Assembly: GCA_037074505.1 (NCBI GenBank)
Contig: CM073481.1
Span: 23,746,001-23,810,000, forward strand
Reading direction: 5' to 3'
Origin: Albizia julibrissin
Lineage: Eukaryota > Streptophyta > Magnoliopsida > Fabales > Fabaceae
DNA: 64,000 bases
The position numbers and the translations under genes are program-made. Every line of letters starts with the position of its first letter. Positions within the stretch are counted from its first letter, which is position 1. Under the pieces are notes generated by a model, which saw only the letters and a program-made list of their open reading frames with translations, did not search any database and was not told where the DNA came from. Of this stretch, positions 46,882-58,686 are shown piece after piece.

Positions 46882-49328
46882 TGTAATGTCCCAAATTTTG
46901 ATCATTAAATATCATGTAGCTATTATGGTGTTTCATGATAAAAGAACATATAAGGTGACAAAGTAAAGTCAATAAGATTACATATGACAAAATAGTTATT
47001 ATACAAGTTAGTTGGTGAATTTACTGTTGAGATAATTGGATTGTGTGACACTTTTAAATTAGTAAATGACCTCCGAACATTCTAAAATTTTCTAGAATGA
47101 AAGTAGACATGATAAGCTTTAATTTGATAGGTCATATAGAATTTTAGAGCTATATAAGGAGAAATGAATTTTTGAATTCTGCCCAGAGAAATTGACGTTT
47201 TCTGGAGCATGTTTCAAAAATAAGAATTCTGAGTATAGTGAGCTTCAAATTGGCCAAATTTTACATTTTTTTTCTAAAACTATACTTAATAAGGGTTACA
47301 TAGGCTTTGGAACCACCCCAATTGGATATCTACACAATTAGATATGAATTTTCAAAGTTTGGTGATAATTCTACCAATTTTTGCAAATGTTGCGAAAATT
47401 AAAGAAGTTGCAAGGGCAAAATGGTCATTTTGGCCCACATAAAAATAATCTGGGATATTTATATATACATTACAGAAAAGGGAGGACACATGGTAATTTT
47501 ATGGTAATTTTAGAATAATTACATAATTAATTATGTAATTACTACAATGTATACATTTGGACCAATGAAAAATCTCCAACAAATGTCTCTAGAATTCTCC
47601 ACATTTCTCTCCCTTGCCTATAAATGAACCAAGTCGGCCAAGAGGGATGGAAAGGAAGGAAAGAAGAGTGGTAGGAGGAAAAAGAAGAAGGAGAAGAGGA
47701 AGAGAAGCTCTGAGCTCAGACATAAGGTAGGTATGTCGAAATCTCTATTTAATCTTGTGTTATAGTTCCAGAAACCTCTCCGTAACCTCCCTATTTTCTT
47801 GGGTTAGACATTCACAAGAAAAATTTCTAGGAGAAGGGAGAAAGATTTCGGACAAAGCTAGGAAGAAGAAGGAAAAGCAAGGTACGTTGTTAAAACTTTA
47901 GTATTCTTGATGAAACTGAGTGGTAATGAACTTCTGGCTGGTTATTTGATTGTTTCGGGAAACTTTTGTAAATGTGGGATGTCCATTTTCTAAGGGGAAA
48001 TGCTGCCCAAATTTCCATTGATTATGTTAAAATAGTAATTGGATGAATAAATCAATGGAAACAAGTGACAACAAAGTAAATTAGGGATTTAAAACCAAGA
48101 AAATTCCAATTTCCTTAAAAATTTATAAGTTTCAGCCAAGGCTGAAAATAAGGGAACGAGTTAGAATTTCATAATTCTAATGGTTCCATGATATTTAGGA
48201 AAAAAATTACGTAGGGTTCATGTTGAATACGAAGTGTGAAAAGCCTCGGATTGTGAAATGACGATTTTGCCCCTAAAACCTTAAGTTGAGATATTAAGGG
48301 AAAAATTATAATTTGAGTTGGAATTGATCTGATCTGAGGTCAAATATGAGATTTACACATGAAAATATGTGGAATGGACATAAGTTATAATTTTTGGAAA
48401 AGTACAAAATACCGGGGCCGGACTGGGTCCCTAGGGGCAATTTGGTAAATTTTGAGATTTTGAAGGAAATGCTAAAGTTATAGATTTCCAAGTGGAATAA
48501 ACTTAAATAGTAGTTAATTGTAACTATTTTGATCAATTTTAGGATTCAATATCTGTTTAGCAGGACCCTCAAAGTCAGATAGACTATAGAAGGAAAGGCA
48601 ATAAGGTAGTAACTCTATCTTTTATATACTATGTAAATGTTAATATGCGATAATTGCCATGATCTGTTCAATGTATTGCATGTGATGTTGATACTCTCTG
48701 GGTGTGGATGATGTGTTAAACCACCCCATGGGACATTCGGGGTACCATGTGGCCAGGTGGACCCAGTTGAGTGACTTGATATGTACGGACAGATATTAAC
48801 CTGCTCCAAGTTATGATGAGTACGGACAGGTATAGGTCTGCTCCAAGTTGTTGCTATGATCACATTATGATATGATATTGTGCAGATCAGGAACAAATGA
48901 TCATTTTGATCTGAACAAAATCATCGTTTGTTTCCTAGTCCAAGTTATGATGAGTACAGACAAGTATAGGCATTTTGATTGCTGCATCATGATAAATGCT
49001 GCATTGCATGTTGTCTATTTGCATTTTATATGAATGATTTTTTGGTTACTACTGAGATTCGTTCGAATCTCATTCCTTTCCTATAAACAAATTATCCAGC
49101 TAGGAATAACAATTCAACTGAAGACAAGCAGTTGATGAAGTTATCTCAGTGCGTAGCATAGTATAGGCTACTAAATTTTTGGGATGTAATATATAACTTA
49201 CTAATACTTTCTAGTTTCATGTATTATAATCAAGAAATATGTATCAGTATATTTGTATAAATTCTGTTTGCCTGTTTGAACTATGCAATGATACTTGATG
49301 AAATGTCTAAATTCTGCAGGGTTTGACA
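46882..49328 (+). mobile_element. Solo LTR with perfect target duplication
   Basis: Starts TGTAATGTCCCAAATTTTG and ends CTGCAGGGTTTGACA; the 5-bp duplication CTATA is perfect at 46877-46881 and 49329-49333. Inside: one ~180-bp repeat unit (about 47200-47385), a TATA box (47617-47626), a purine-rich leader (47640-47720), splice donors (about 47730 and 47882), a small minisatellite (48780-48965), and the hairpin TGAGATTCGTTCGAATCTCA (49053-49072). No internal region or second LTR, so it arose by LTR-LTR recombination. Confidence 0.9.
47617..47626 (+). promoter_or_regulatory. TATA box of the solo LTR
   Basis: CCTATAAATG placed about 20-30 bp before a purine-rich leader (GGATGGAAAGGAAGGAAAG...). 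The layout suggests transcription start near 47650. Confidence 0.6.
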
Positions 49329-50960
49329 CTATACCCAGCGAGTACTCATGCCACACAAGCTCCACATTGCATAGAACATGACAAACAATGCATATTAATA
49401 TTCACATAGAATGTGAGAGATAGAGTTACTACATTATCGCCTTTCCTGCCTAATTTTATCAGTCTTCATTGTCTGATCCGACTCGACAAATATCAAACCC
49501 TAAAGTTCCCAAAGTAATTGAAAATGAGTTACTATTTGTTATACCTCATTCTAAGATTTACAAGTTGGTTATCTTGACTTATAATCTCGTAATTACCAAA
49601 ATGCTCCTAGTGAACCCGGTCTAATTCCCTTTTTACTCAGCATATTTGTAATTCTTAAAAAAATTATGATATGAGATAATCCAACACAATTTTATGTGTA
49701 GAATCTATTTTTGACCTCAATTTAGATAAATTCACACTTAAATGACTAGATTACCTATGGCAGCCATCAATTTAGGGTTTTAGGAGCTGAATTGTCATTT
49801 CACACCCTAAGCCCTTTTCACATCCAAAATCCACATGTTCCTTACACAATTTTCCATTCTAGACATCATAGAACCATTAAAAACACAAAATTCTAGCTCT
49901 AGCTCCAAATTTCAGGTCTAGCCAAAATGCTTAACAATTTGAGAAAAATTGTAGTTTCATGAATTCATTTCCTAAAACATCTTCCTTTCACTTGTATTTA
50001 CTTGCTTAATTATCCAAACACCAATTAAACATAATCAATTTAAATTTAGGAAGCATCTCCTCTTAAAGTTTGAACATCCCAAGTTATAAAATCCAACAAG
50101 AACAAACCAAAAACCAACCACCAACCATACAATAATCACAACTTCGATTTCAACAATAATTTCAAGGTTTTCTTAACTTACCTTGATTTCTCCTCTTCTT
50201 TTCTTCAAAACCGTCACCTTCCTCTTTCTTCCTCTTGAGCTTTTCTTACTTGATAACAAATCCAAGATGACATAGAGGTCAAGAGGATGCTTTCATAGAT
50301 TAGAAAACAAGAACAAGTAGAAATTTTCACTTACTTACCTTAATTTTGCTCTTGTTCCTTGTTTTCTTTTCTTGCTCTTACCTTTCTCTAAGTCTCTTTT
50401 TCTCTCAATTTGGCCAACTTCAAGGCCTTTTAAATAGAATTGAAAGAGTTCTCTAGATTTCTCTCTTCTCTTCCTCTTCTGTTATTGTTTTATTAGAAAA
50501 TTTGTCATGAGACTTTTTTTAATATCTTCCTTTTCTTGTGTATTTCTTCTTGAATTATCTAGACAACTCTATCATTCTTTTGCTTCTTCCTTCCAATTGA
50601 ACTTCCTTTAATTATTAAGGAAATTACCAAATTTAATTATTTAACCAAAATAATCATTTTGCCTTTACATTTTTCTTGAATATTTGAGCAATTGCTACTT
50701 CCTTCTTTCCCTTTCATTTTAACCAAATTTTTGCACACTTTAAGCCTAAAAATTGTGCTCTTTCATACTAAATTTTATGCCATATTGTTAGGCTCTTGCC
50801 AATAATAAAATTGGGCTTTAGGTCTTTCTAAGCCAAAAAGTCATATAATTTTCATCTCCAATATTTTAGTTATTTCAAGTGTACCAAAATACACACTTTT
50901 ATTCCATTAAATACAAATAAATTTACATGGAATTTTGGTGACTAAATTTGGGATATTACA

Positions 50961-51267
50961 ATAGGAATGATAGACAAACCACTACTTTTCTCATTACTTA
51001 AATTAAAACACAGAGATCATATTCATTCAAACATATAACAACACTACAATGATAAAGGAACTAAAAATATTTCATAATTAGTAAATATCTAATACAAATA
51101 ATAAAAAATTAGAGCATATAAAATTTTTGGTAAATCACAAATGAAGGTAGAAGTAGTAGTGACCTAAAAGCTCATATCACTAATAAATATGGACGAGATG
51201 GGATTGTCTAATTCAACTTGGCATTGAAGAACACTCTTTTGATTCACAAGAAGGAGGATACAGTAGG
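50961..51267. other. Interval without recognised feature
   Basis: AT-rich, about 300 bp, no gene or repeat seen. Confidence 0.4.
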
Positions 51268-52891
51268 TGTAATGTCACAGTTTTCAAAGCGTATAGATGA
51301 GTTTAAACAAATAACGACTTAAAACCAGTGACTAGTAATCGTTTGTAAATCATTTGTAAAAAGTAAAGCTTTAAGAGAGGAATTGGTCAACAAATCCTCC
51401 CTCCTTTTACATGATGAGTTCGGTCAAGAGCAAGATGAGAGAGGGAAAGAATGAGTCTTAAATTAACCCAACCACACTTGGTCAATTAACTCAAGCACTC
51501 TTTTTCAAGACACCATAACGTTTTGACACATTATCTCCTCTTGTTTCCTTATGCTAAATTTCAGCCAAGTGATTCCTAAGAGATGAAGGCTAATATTAAA
51601 ACATTTCACACTCTCTTTTACACTAAAAAAGTGACGGCCAAGGATGGAAGAAGAGAAAAAGAAAAAGGAAAAAGAAAGAAGGAGCTTGAAGAACAATGCT
51701 TAAGGGTAAGCATTCTTGCTCAATTTTCTCCTTCTAAATCATGTTTCTAGCCTTTGAGGCCTCCATAAGCATTATTCCCCTTGCTATGAGCTACAATTCT
51801 ATGGTTTTTGTTTCTCAAGGGGAGGTATTTTGATCTGCCAATCAAGAGCTAAAGTTAGATAAATCAAGAACAAGCTCTTGAAAGGGCAAGAATTGAGTAT
51901 AAGTTTTGATTTAAACCAAACATTTTGTTGATTTGTTGATTGTGGTGAATTTTATTAGCTGCCCTAGTTCTGGTCAATATGAGAAATTAGTGTTTCATGT
52001 TGCCATGATCATATTAATGATGATATATGGTGACTAATGATGTTCTAGACTAGTTTAGTAGTAAAAGTAGTAAACTTGTGAATTATTGTTGTGGAAGGCC
52101 ACTTTCGGTTAGAACAGGGCACATAGGAGTGAGATTTTGATTAATTTAAGGTTAGTAATGAATTCATGAAAAATTAAGTGGGGGTAGCCTAGGGGTATGA
52201 TTTTGGATGAATTGGATAGAAAATGTAAAAATTGGAATTGGATATTGCCTAGGCTTAATGACACTAGATTCAAGGTAGAATGTTGTGACATGCTTTTAAT
52301 TGACCAAATTTGATCCAATAGCTATGAAAATTTTTAGAATAATATTAGACGTGATAAGCTTTAAATAGGTATATAATATGTGGCAATTGGATCATTACAA
52401 TGGGAGTTATGATTGATTAAATTTTGGTATTAAATCTAGAGTAGTGTTGGCGGCAATGAGGATTGATTAGGGAATTTGGAACTGTGTGCGTACAACTGTC
52501 AATAGGAGGCATTTTTACCTTAAAATAAATCAAAGAGGCTCACATAAGACTTTAAACCACTCCAATTAAAGGTTGCTAGACAAATATATGAATTTTCAAA
52601 GCTTATTGAAAATTCTGGCAGCTTTTAGCTAACATGCGAATTTAAGAAATTAAGGGCCAAGTGTAATAAAGTTGAATTCCAAGGCTAAAGATAAGCACTT
52701 GAGGCTAGTGTATCCACCTTAGACATTCATTTGTCATGGGTCTAATGGTATGGTTATTTATCTAGGGCCATAAGATGTTAAGGAAAAAGATTTGGAAGGC
52801 TTTGTAATAAGCTACAATGCTTGGAAGAAAAGAAAGCAAGAGAAGGATTTAAAGACAAGAGGTAGTGAACCTTCCAAATTTGCATGCATTT
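51268..52891 (+). mobile_element. 5' part of a plus-strand LTR
   Basis: Starts TGTAATGTCACAG and shows the family landmarks: a purine-rich leader (51630-51710) ending CTTAAGG|GTAAGC, the ATTAGACGTGATAAGCTTTAA motif (about 52345), and one ~180-bp repeat unit (about 52435-52625). It is cut at 52891 by the next minus-strand LTR; its 3' end was not found. Confidence 0.6.
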
Positions 52892-53565
52892 TGTCAAACC
52901 CCTTAATATTTTGAAATTTATTAGAGTATTAACATGCATACAGAAATAGCATAATATATTGATATAAAATTCTTGAGTACATTACAGAAAATCCCCACAG
53001 GGTTTATACAAGTTACAATATAAATCTCAGATACAAAGGAAGACTAAAAGATAACTAACAAAAAGTTTCTTGATCAGCACAGACCTTCAACTATCAATAT
53101 CTACTATTTTTCCCTCTGAGTCACTTCTTCTAGTTGAATAAATTTTTGAATTATCGAAAGGGTGAGATTCATACGAATCTCAGTAGCAACAAGCTATCAA
53201 TCATATAAAATATGAAAAGTAAACATGCATAGTAGCATATATCATGATGCAACAATCAATAATGCCAATCACATGTCTGACAATGTTTAGGAACAAAGTG
53301 ATGATTTTTTCTAGATCAAAATGATTGCTTGTTCCCCACTTGCACAAATCATAACAATTTACATAGGAACCCACCTATGTAATATGATCACATTAACATT
53401 CCATAGCAGGAATCCACCTGCCTCTGATGTTCCAAAGTAGGAACCTACCTGTCCATACTTATCATATCACAGCAACATTTCGGGGCGGGAATCCACATGT
53501 CCGTGATGTTCTGAAGCAGTAATCCACCTGTTCGTACTTGTCATACCACTCATCTCATTGTATAT
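52892..53565 (-). mobile_element. 3' end of a minus-strand LTR
   Basis: Minus-strand end GGGGTTTGACA at 52892. Contains the hairpin TGAGATTCATACGAATCTCA (53163-53182) and several diverged copies of a ~35-bp unit with 'gtaggaatccacctg' and 'gatgttctgaag' (53355-53560). It resembles 46222-46880 and 391-960. It stops where another LTR begins. Confidence 0.7.
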
Positions 53566-54690
53566 TGTGATACCTCATTTCCTATAGCTTCGGTCGAGTA
53601 TAAAAGAGTAGCGAAATCACTCGGGAGACCAGGATTTGAACCCGGAACACCCAACTTTCGAAAATATTTACAAATTCCCTAACCTCAACCCAAGGGTTGA
53701 ACCTAGAGTTGAGAGGGTGGTAAAATTTTCACAAAACTCTTTTCACAAATCTTCACTAAACTCATTAAGACTTATTGGCTTTCCCTTTTGATAATGTTCA
53801 TAAGAGTTTACGAGCGTACCTCTGCTAACTTTATATATTTCATTTCACATACACATTTCATCGGCGATAGGAAGCAAAACTACTTATTTATATCATTCCT
53901 TCACTAGGTTACCTTTACATTGCTTACACAACATACACATCATATACAAATTCTGAAATTCCAAAACATATGAACTAGATAACCAAAATGACTAAAGTCT
54001 TCAAGGTCTTGACCTCTAGTCATCCGCATTTACATTCTTCTTGCCCCTTGAGCTTTCTCCCTGTACTGAAGGTGGGTTTTGAAGAAAAAGGGTGAGATTC
54101 GAAGGAATCTCAATAGTAACGCAATGTCATTCATACAGAAATAATATCACAAAGCATGCTTCATAACATCAATCATAGAATCATCATAACAACACGCAGT
54201 GCAATAAGTACAGTTCATTAACTACCGTAGTGTAAAGCATGTTATAAGCCCAAGGGATACCCATGCAAAATAGGCCCTGGGCACCGCTCGTGCATCTCTG
54301 AACATTATATTGGCCTGAGCGTCCACCTACGCAAATAGGCCCTGGGTGACTACTCTGTATAATCTAATGTGTCAAATAACTTGTGATGAGTGCAAACAAC
54401 ACACAATTACATACTAAGACATATGAAAGACAAGTTACTACCTGGTCACTCTTCTTTAGCAACTTCCTACTACATGTTTAAGCTCAGGCATGTTCTGCGT
54501 TCCGGACGGTTGTCAAGTCCTGAAATCCTCAAATATATCATAAATGAGTCATTACTCATTCATGTATAATTTCAAACTCATAATATTGGTTAACTGAGCA
54601 TAAAAGTACTAAATTACCAAAATTCCCTTGGAGATCCGATCTACACCCCTTTATACCCGGTCTTTGTTACTACTATTGGCATAAACTAAT
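53566..54690 (-). mobile_element. 3' part of a minus-strand LTR, truncated
   Basis: Minus-strand end AAATGAGGTATCACA (53566). It parallels the plus-strand LTR at 58687-61211: a B-box-like GGTTCAAATCC (53632-53642, minus), the hairpin TGAGATTCGAAGGAATCTCA (54093-54112) and paired 'aggccctgggc' units (54250-54350). Similarity ends near 54690, so the 5' half is missing. Confidence 0.7.
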
Positions 54691-55524
54691 ACTACTAGTG
54701 GCAGCATGTTCATAAGCACATAATTGAGGGGGGAAAATAAAATTACATAAGAGTATAGAGCTTGGATCAATGCATGTTGTGAATGAAATGACAACAAATA
54801 GCTAAGATTTCTACACAAAACAGAGAAGATGATGAGTTAAAGGAAAAAGTGCCTTGAAAAAAATGAGGAGTGGAAGTAGGTGGATCCTATGAGGTAATGT
54901 TAATGCAAGATCCCATCATTGAATGCCCTCTAGGGGACCACTATCCCTCCAACCAAACCTAACCATGTTCTCTTTAACTATCCAATCCCATTTTTTTCCA
55001 TATCAAAATGCACTCTTCTTTAGCCTTTATGCAAAATGACACTTCATCCCAATGTCAACATTTGCTACATTCACAATCAATCTCTATAACTATACTGTAT
55101 ATCGATTGATTTATAAGCATAGTGTGATAGAAAAATTGGACTTTTGGTTATGAGTTCACATTTAACACTACTATAAGGAAATTATAGATTGAGTAACTAT
55201 CTTGGCTGAGGAGATAAGAACAGTACCTCCTTGTCATTGGTTGAGGTGAAGGTGAAGATCTGCCACAATGAGGAGAGGTGAAGGTAAAGGACTGTAGATG
55301 ACGTCATGACTCCAAGGCTCTCAATTTGAGGTTAAGGTCTGCGATGGTGAGAAGAACTGAGCTAATTTGAATTTGGATCGAGGGGTGATGGGCTCTCACG
55401 ACGATAAAGGACGAATGGAAGGATGAAGGGCTCTCACTAGTCACAAGTCATGGGCTTGCAATGATGAAGAATGAAGATTAAGTTTAGCCGTTTAGGGTGT
55501 GTTTGGTTCAAATAAGGTTAGGTT
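54691..55524. other. Interval without recognised feature
   Basis: No supported gene. 55200-55490 is richer in G and contains loosely repeated GAAGG/TGAAGG words but no clear unit. Confidence 0.35.
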
Positions 55525-56105
55525 AGGTGAGGTTTATTTTAGTTAGGTTAGGGGAGATTATAATTTTGTTTGGTTCAAAAAGATGGGAGGGGAGGTTTGG
55601 TTTATTGTTTGGTTCAAAATGAGAGGTGAGGGGAGTTAATTATAAATGGACAAAAATACCATTCTATATATTTTCCTTTTTCTTTTATAATGTATTTATT
55701 AATAATTATTATTTGTAAAATAATTATTCTAAAAATTATATACACTTGTATAAAAGAATTGCATTTTGAGTTTGATAATCAGGGAAAGAGAATTAGTCAG
55801 GTGATGTTTATTTAAGTTAGGTTATGGGAGGTTATAATTTTATTTGGTTCAAAAAGAGGGAAGGGGAGGGGAGGGGATGTTTGGTTTATTATTTGGTTCA
55901 GAAGGGAAGATGAGGGAAATTAATTATAAGTGGACAAAAATATCTTTCTATATTTTTTCTTTTTTTTTCTTTTACAATGTATTTATTAATAATTATTATT
56001 TTGTAAAATTATTATTTGTAAAATAATTATTCTAACAATTATATACACTTGTTATAAAAGAATTGCGTTATGAGTTTAATAATCAAGGAAAGAGGATTAG
56101 TGATA
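55525..56105. repeat. Two tandem copies of a ~270-bp MITE-like repeat
   Basis: Both copies run from 'ggtgaggtttattttagttaggtta' through GTTTGGTTCAAAA and AATTAATTATAA(A/G)TGGACAAAAATA to 'ttgtaaaataattattcta' and 'aaagaggattag', at about 55532-55800 and 55799-56105. The GTTTGGTTCAAA words are frequent in small plant inverted-repeat elements. Differences are mostly substitutions plus an 18-bp insertion (ATTTTGTAAAATTATT-like) in copy 2. Confidence 0.65.
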
Positions 56106-56683
56106 AATGAATCAATTATGGAAAAATTATTCTTCTAACTTATTCTTTCGACAAGGTCCCAAAAGCCATGAGCCACAAAGAAGATATGGCTTTGGACTTG
56201 AGGGGGTTTGTGTATATATAATTTTTCTGATATTGTACATATAATTCTTCATCCAATTTAAAGATACAAATTCTTTAATTCTTATAAATCTTTAGTCATG
56301 GCATTGACTTGTTCATTCTCATTCTTGTAAATCTTTAATTGGTAGCTACACTTTCTTTTTCCTCATGCGAATTATTGGTGTGATGGGAGTTACATTATTG
56401 ACTTTTCCATTTACTGCTAAATGTTACTCTTATGTTTTTTAAATGGTTAATACATCATTTCAAATCCCCAAAAGAGAAGAAATTGAATAGTTTCACATTT
56501 TTGTAGAGCATTACAATTTTAAAGTGAACCAATGGAAATAGTACAATAATGCAAGGTTAACACAAAAAATGAAAGACACCAAGTCTATGACTGTCAACTC
56601 CAGTTAGTTTTAGTGTTTGTTTGGTTGGCGTTGTAAAAATACGCTTACATAAATTGAGGTCCTTCTCATTCATTGTCATGTTT
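56106..56683. other. Interval without recognised feature
   Basis: AT-rich; no supported gene or repeat. Confidence 0.4.
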
Positions 56684-57199
56684 GCCTAAGCTTTTAAATC
56701 CTTCTCTTCACCCTCAGAGCCTGCAACATTTATTATGTCTTCTAGGGTTTCATCCTTGGCCACAATCTCTTCCTTTACACTCACTTCATCTATTAGACAT
56801 GCAAGACCAAATTAAGATTAAAAGTCAGAAATAGACTCTGATGAAGATCCTTCAGAGAATGCTTATAAGTTTGACCTTTTTTCTAATTAATAGTTAATAG
56901 AAAAGGGCATTAAATATAACAATACCATGTGATATTCTCATCTAAGAGATTTAAATATGATTATCACAATATCTTAGGGCACCATAAATTGACATACATA
57001 TCAATTCACCACTCTTGTTCTCTTCCTCAATAGGAGCATCATCATTCACTTTCTGATCATTCTCATTCAACTTCAACGCACCATCTTCCTCAGAAACTTC
57101 CTTTAGAACAAGTCCCTCTTCCCTATCACCAACTTCCTTGTCCTTTGTCTCTCCATCCTTAACTTCTTCAACATTTGTTTTCTTAGTTTTCTTCTCAAC
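56684..57199 (-). CDS. Acidic, lysine/glutamate-rich protein, last two exons
   Basis: Minus-strand exon 57199-57010 reads VEKKTKKTNVEEVKDGETKD and on through E/D/K-rich residues to NKSG, with a donor GTGAATTG. The next exon starts after TCTAATAG (56781) with DEVSVKEEIVAKDETLED and ends at a TAG near 56684. The phase fits across the intron (G|AT). No domain is recognised; the composition resembles the disordered N-terminal regions of chromatin-associated proteins such as DEK, but that is only a guess. The true start exon was not found, so it may be a fragment. Confidence 0.4.
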
Positions 57200-58021
57200 C
57201 TCAGCAGTACCCAATTAATAAAACTAGACTAAGTCAACATGCACCCAATTAAAATTTTTTTTGAAATGCCAATACAAAACAAAAAAAATTGGCATTGATT
57301 TTGTCTGTGTGCAATCTTATGATAACTGGGTCTAGATACACTCTTACATTTTCTTTACGAACATTAACTTCTGCTAAAATTAGGAATAGAAAGTAAAGAG
57401 AGAGAGTAATAGTAATAATGGAGCTAAAATCAGAAAGGAAAGAATCCAAGAATACATCATTATTAGCAATTAAGAAATTTCTAACAAACTAGACAGAAAG
57501 CATCAAGGCCTAAGAGTGTTAAAGATAGTATAAAATGACACAAGCCTTTAATTAATTTTAAAAAATGAAAATCAGAGGGATTATGAGCTTGCATAATCCC
57601 TTGAAATCTTAACAGGAACTTAACGGAAATTAAGGAAGTTGAAGCTGGGAAAAATAAGATTGAAGAACATGTTCTAGAATGAAATATATTTTCATTAAGA
57701 TAATGAAAACTGACAATAACCAAACTCCTGAATGTTCCTTCAAGAACATGTCCCAAATTAATTACATACCATATTACTCCTTGCATTTGTCAATTGATAA
57801 AGTGGATGTGTTGAAAAAAGAACTATAGAGATGCTACCAATACTTCAAATACTAGAGTTGGGACTATAAAAAGGATGCTACAAAAAATGAAGGCCTTAGT
57901 GAACTAACATACGGTTCTCATACTTGACAATGGTGGAAAATGCAGAAAAATTAGAACCTCATAGTGACACATATAACTCAAGCCAGTATGCCAGCAGTCA
58001 ATTTTCAGTTCAAGCAAGGTA

Positions 58022-58300
58022 ATCTTACTTGAAAGAAAGAGGCAGTGAGCTTAGAGATGACACTGGAGGAGCAGAATCGGGAAAGAGATGACGCGATCTA
58101 CAGGACAAATGGATAGGCAACGACCTTCGATGAGCAATCGATGGTGGTTGCAGAAGTAGGCGACAGAGGCGGCAGGAGAAGCGCCGAAGACGACGCTTAA
58201 CTACCAAACCATAAAGGAGATGAGGGAGAAAGGGATTTCAAGCAGGAGAATTGGATGAAAAAACAGAATGGCAAAGGGAAAAAGGGTTTTCACAGAGGAG
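58022..58300 (-). other. Possible 5' untranslated exon of the minus-strand acidic gene
   Basis: GC- and CT-rich (minus) leader with a candidate donor CTTTCAA|GTAAGATTACC near 58029-58028. Its composition contrasts with the AT-rich surroundings and it lies upstream of the acidic exons. The 60-codon frame within it has no recognisable domain. Confidence 0.3.
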
Positions 58301-58686
58301 GGTAGTCTCAGAATTTTGAAAAATGGCCATAGCCGATTTAGTCATAGTAGGACATAAATATTATCTCCCCTAGAAAAAACCCTAAATCTGAAGGTTTTGT
58401 AAGAGAAGGGAGGTGACCACTAAAAGACAAAAAATCCACCAAAAAATAAGAGAAGTTCTTTTTTATCCCAAAATCATGATTTGGCAAAAAGTTATCTTAT
58501 TTTGCTTTTCTTCTTTCATCTTTCTCTCTCTTTGCCCATTTTCCTCTTTCCTCTTTCCCTTCTCTACCCCCCTATTTCCCTATTTCTCATTCCTTTCCGT
58601 AATTCTACTTAAGTTTATTGCAGGCGTTTTTTTAGTTGGACAATTTTTTTATTATATAATTTATTAATATATATATATATATATAT

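Larger units (their letters stand above)
46222..50960 (-). mobile_element. Minus-strand solo LTR, interrupted by another LTR
   Basis: On the minus strand it starts TGTAATATCCCAAATTT (50960) and ends GCAAGGTTTAACA (46222). Flanks ATAAA and ATAGG share only three bases, so the target duplication is decayed or absent. It has a purine-rich leader ending GAAATCAAG|GTAAGTT (50180-50181), a TATA-like TATTTAAAAGG upstream of it on the minus strand (about 50425), and a hairpin at 46506-46525 with one mispair. About 2.3 kb without the insert. Confidence 0.7.

Noticed and set aside
53626..53650. tRNA gene suggested by GGATTTGAACCCGG
   Set aside because: It is the B-box-like motif shared by several LTR 3' ends; no tRNA arms surround it.
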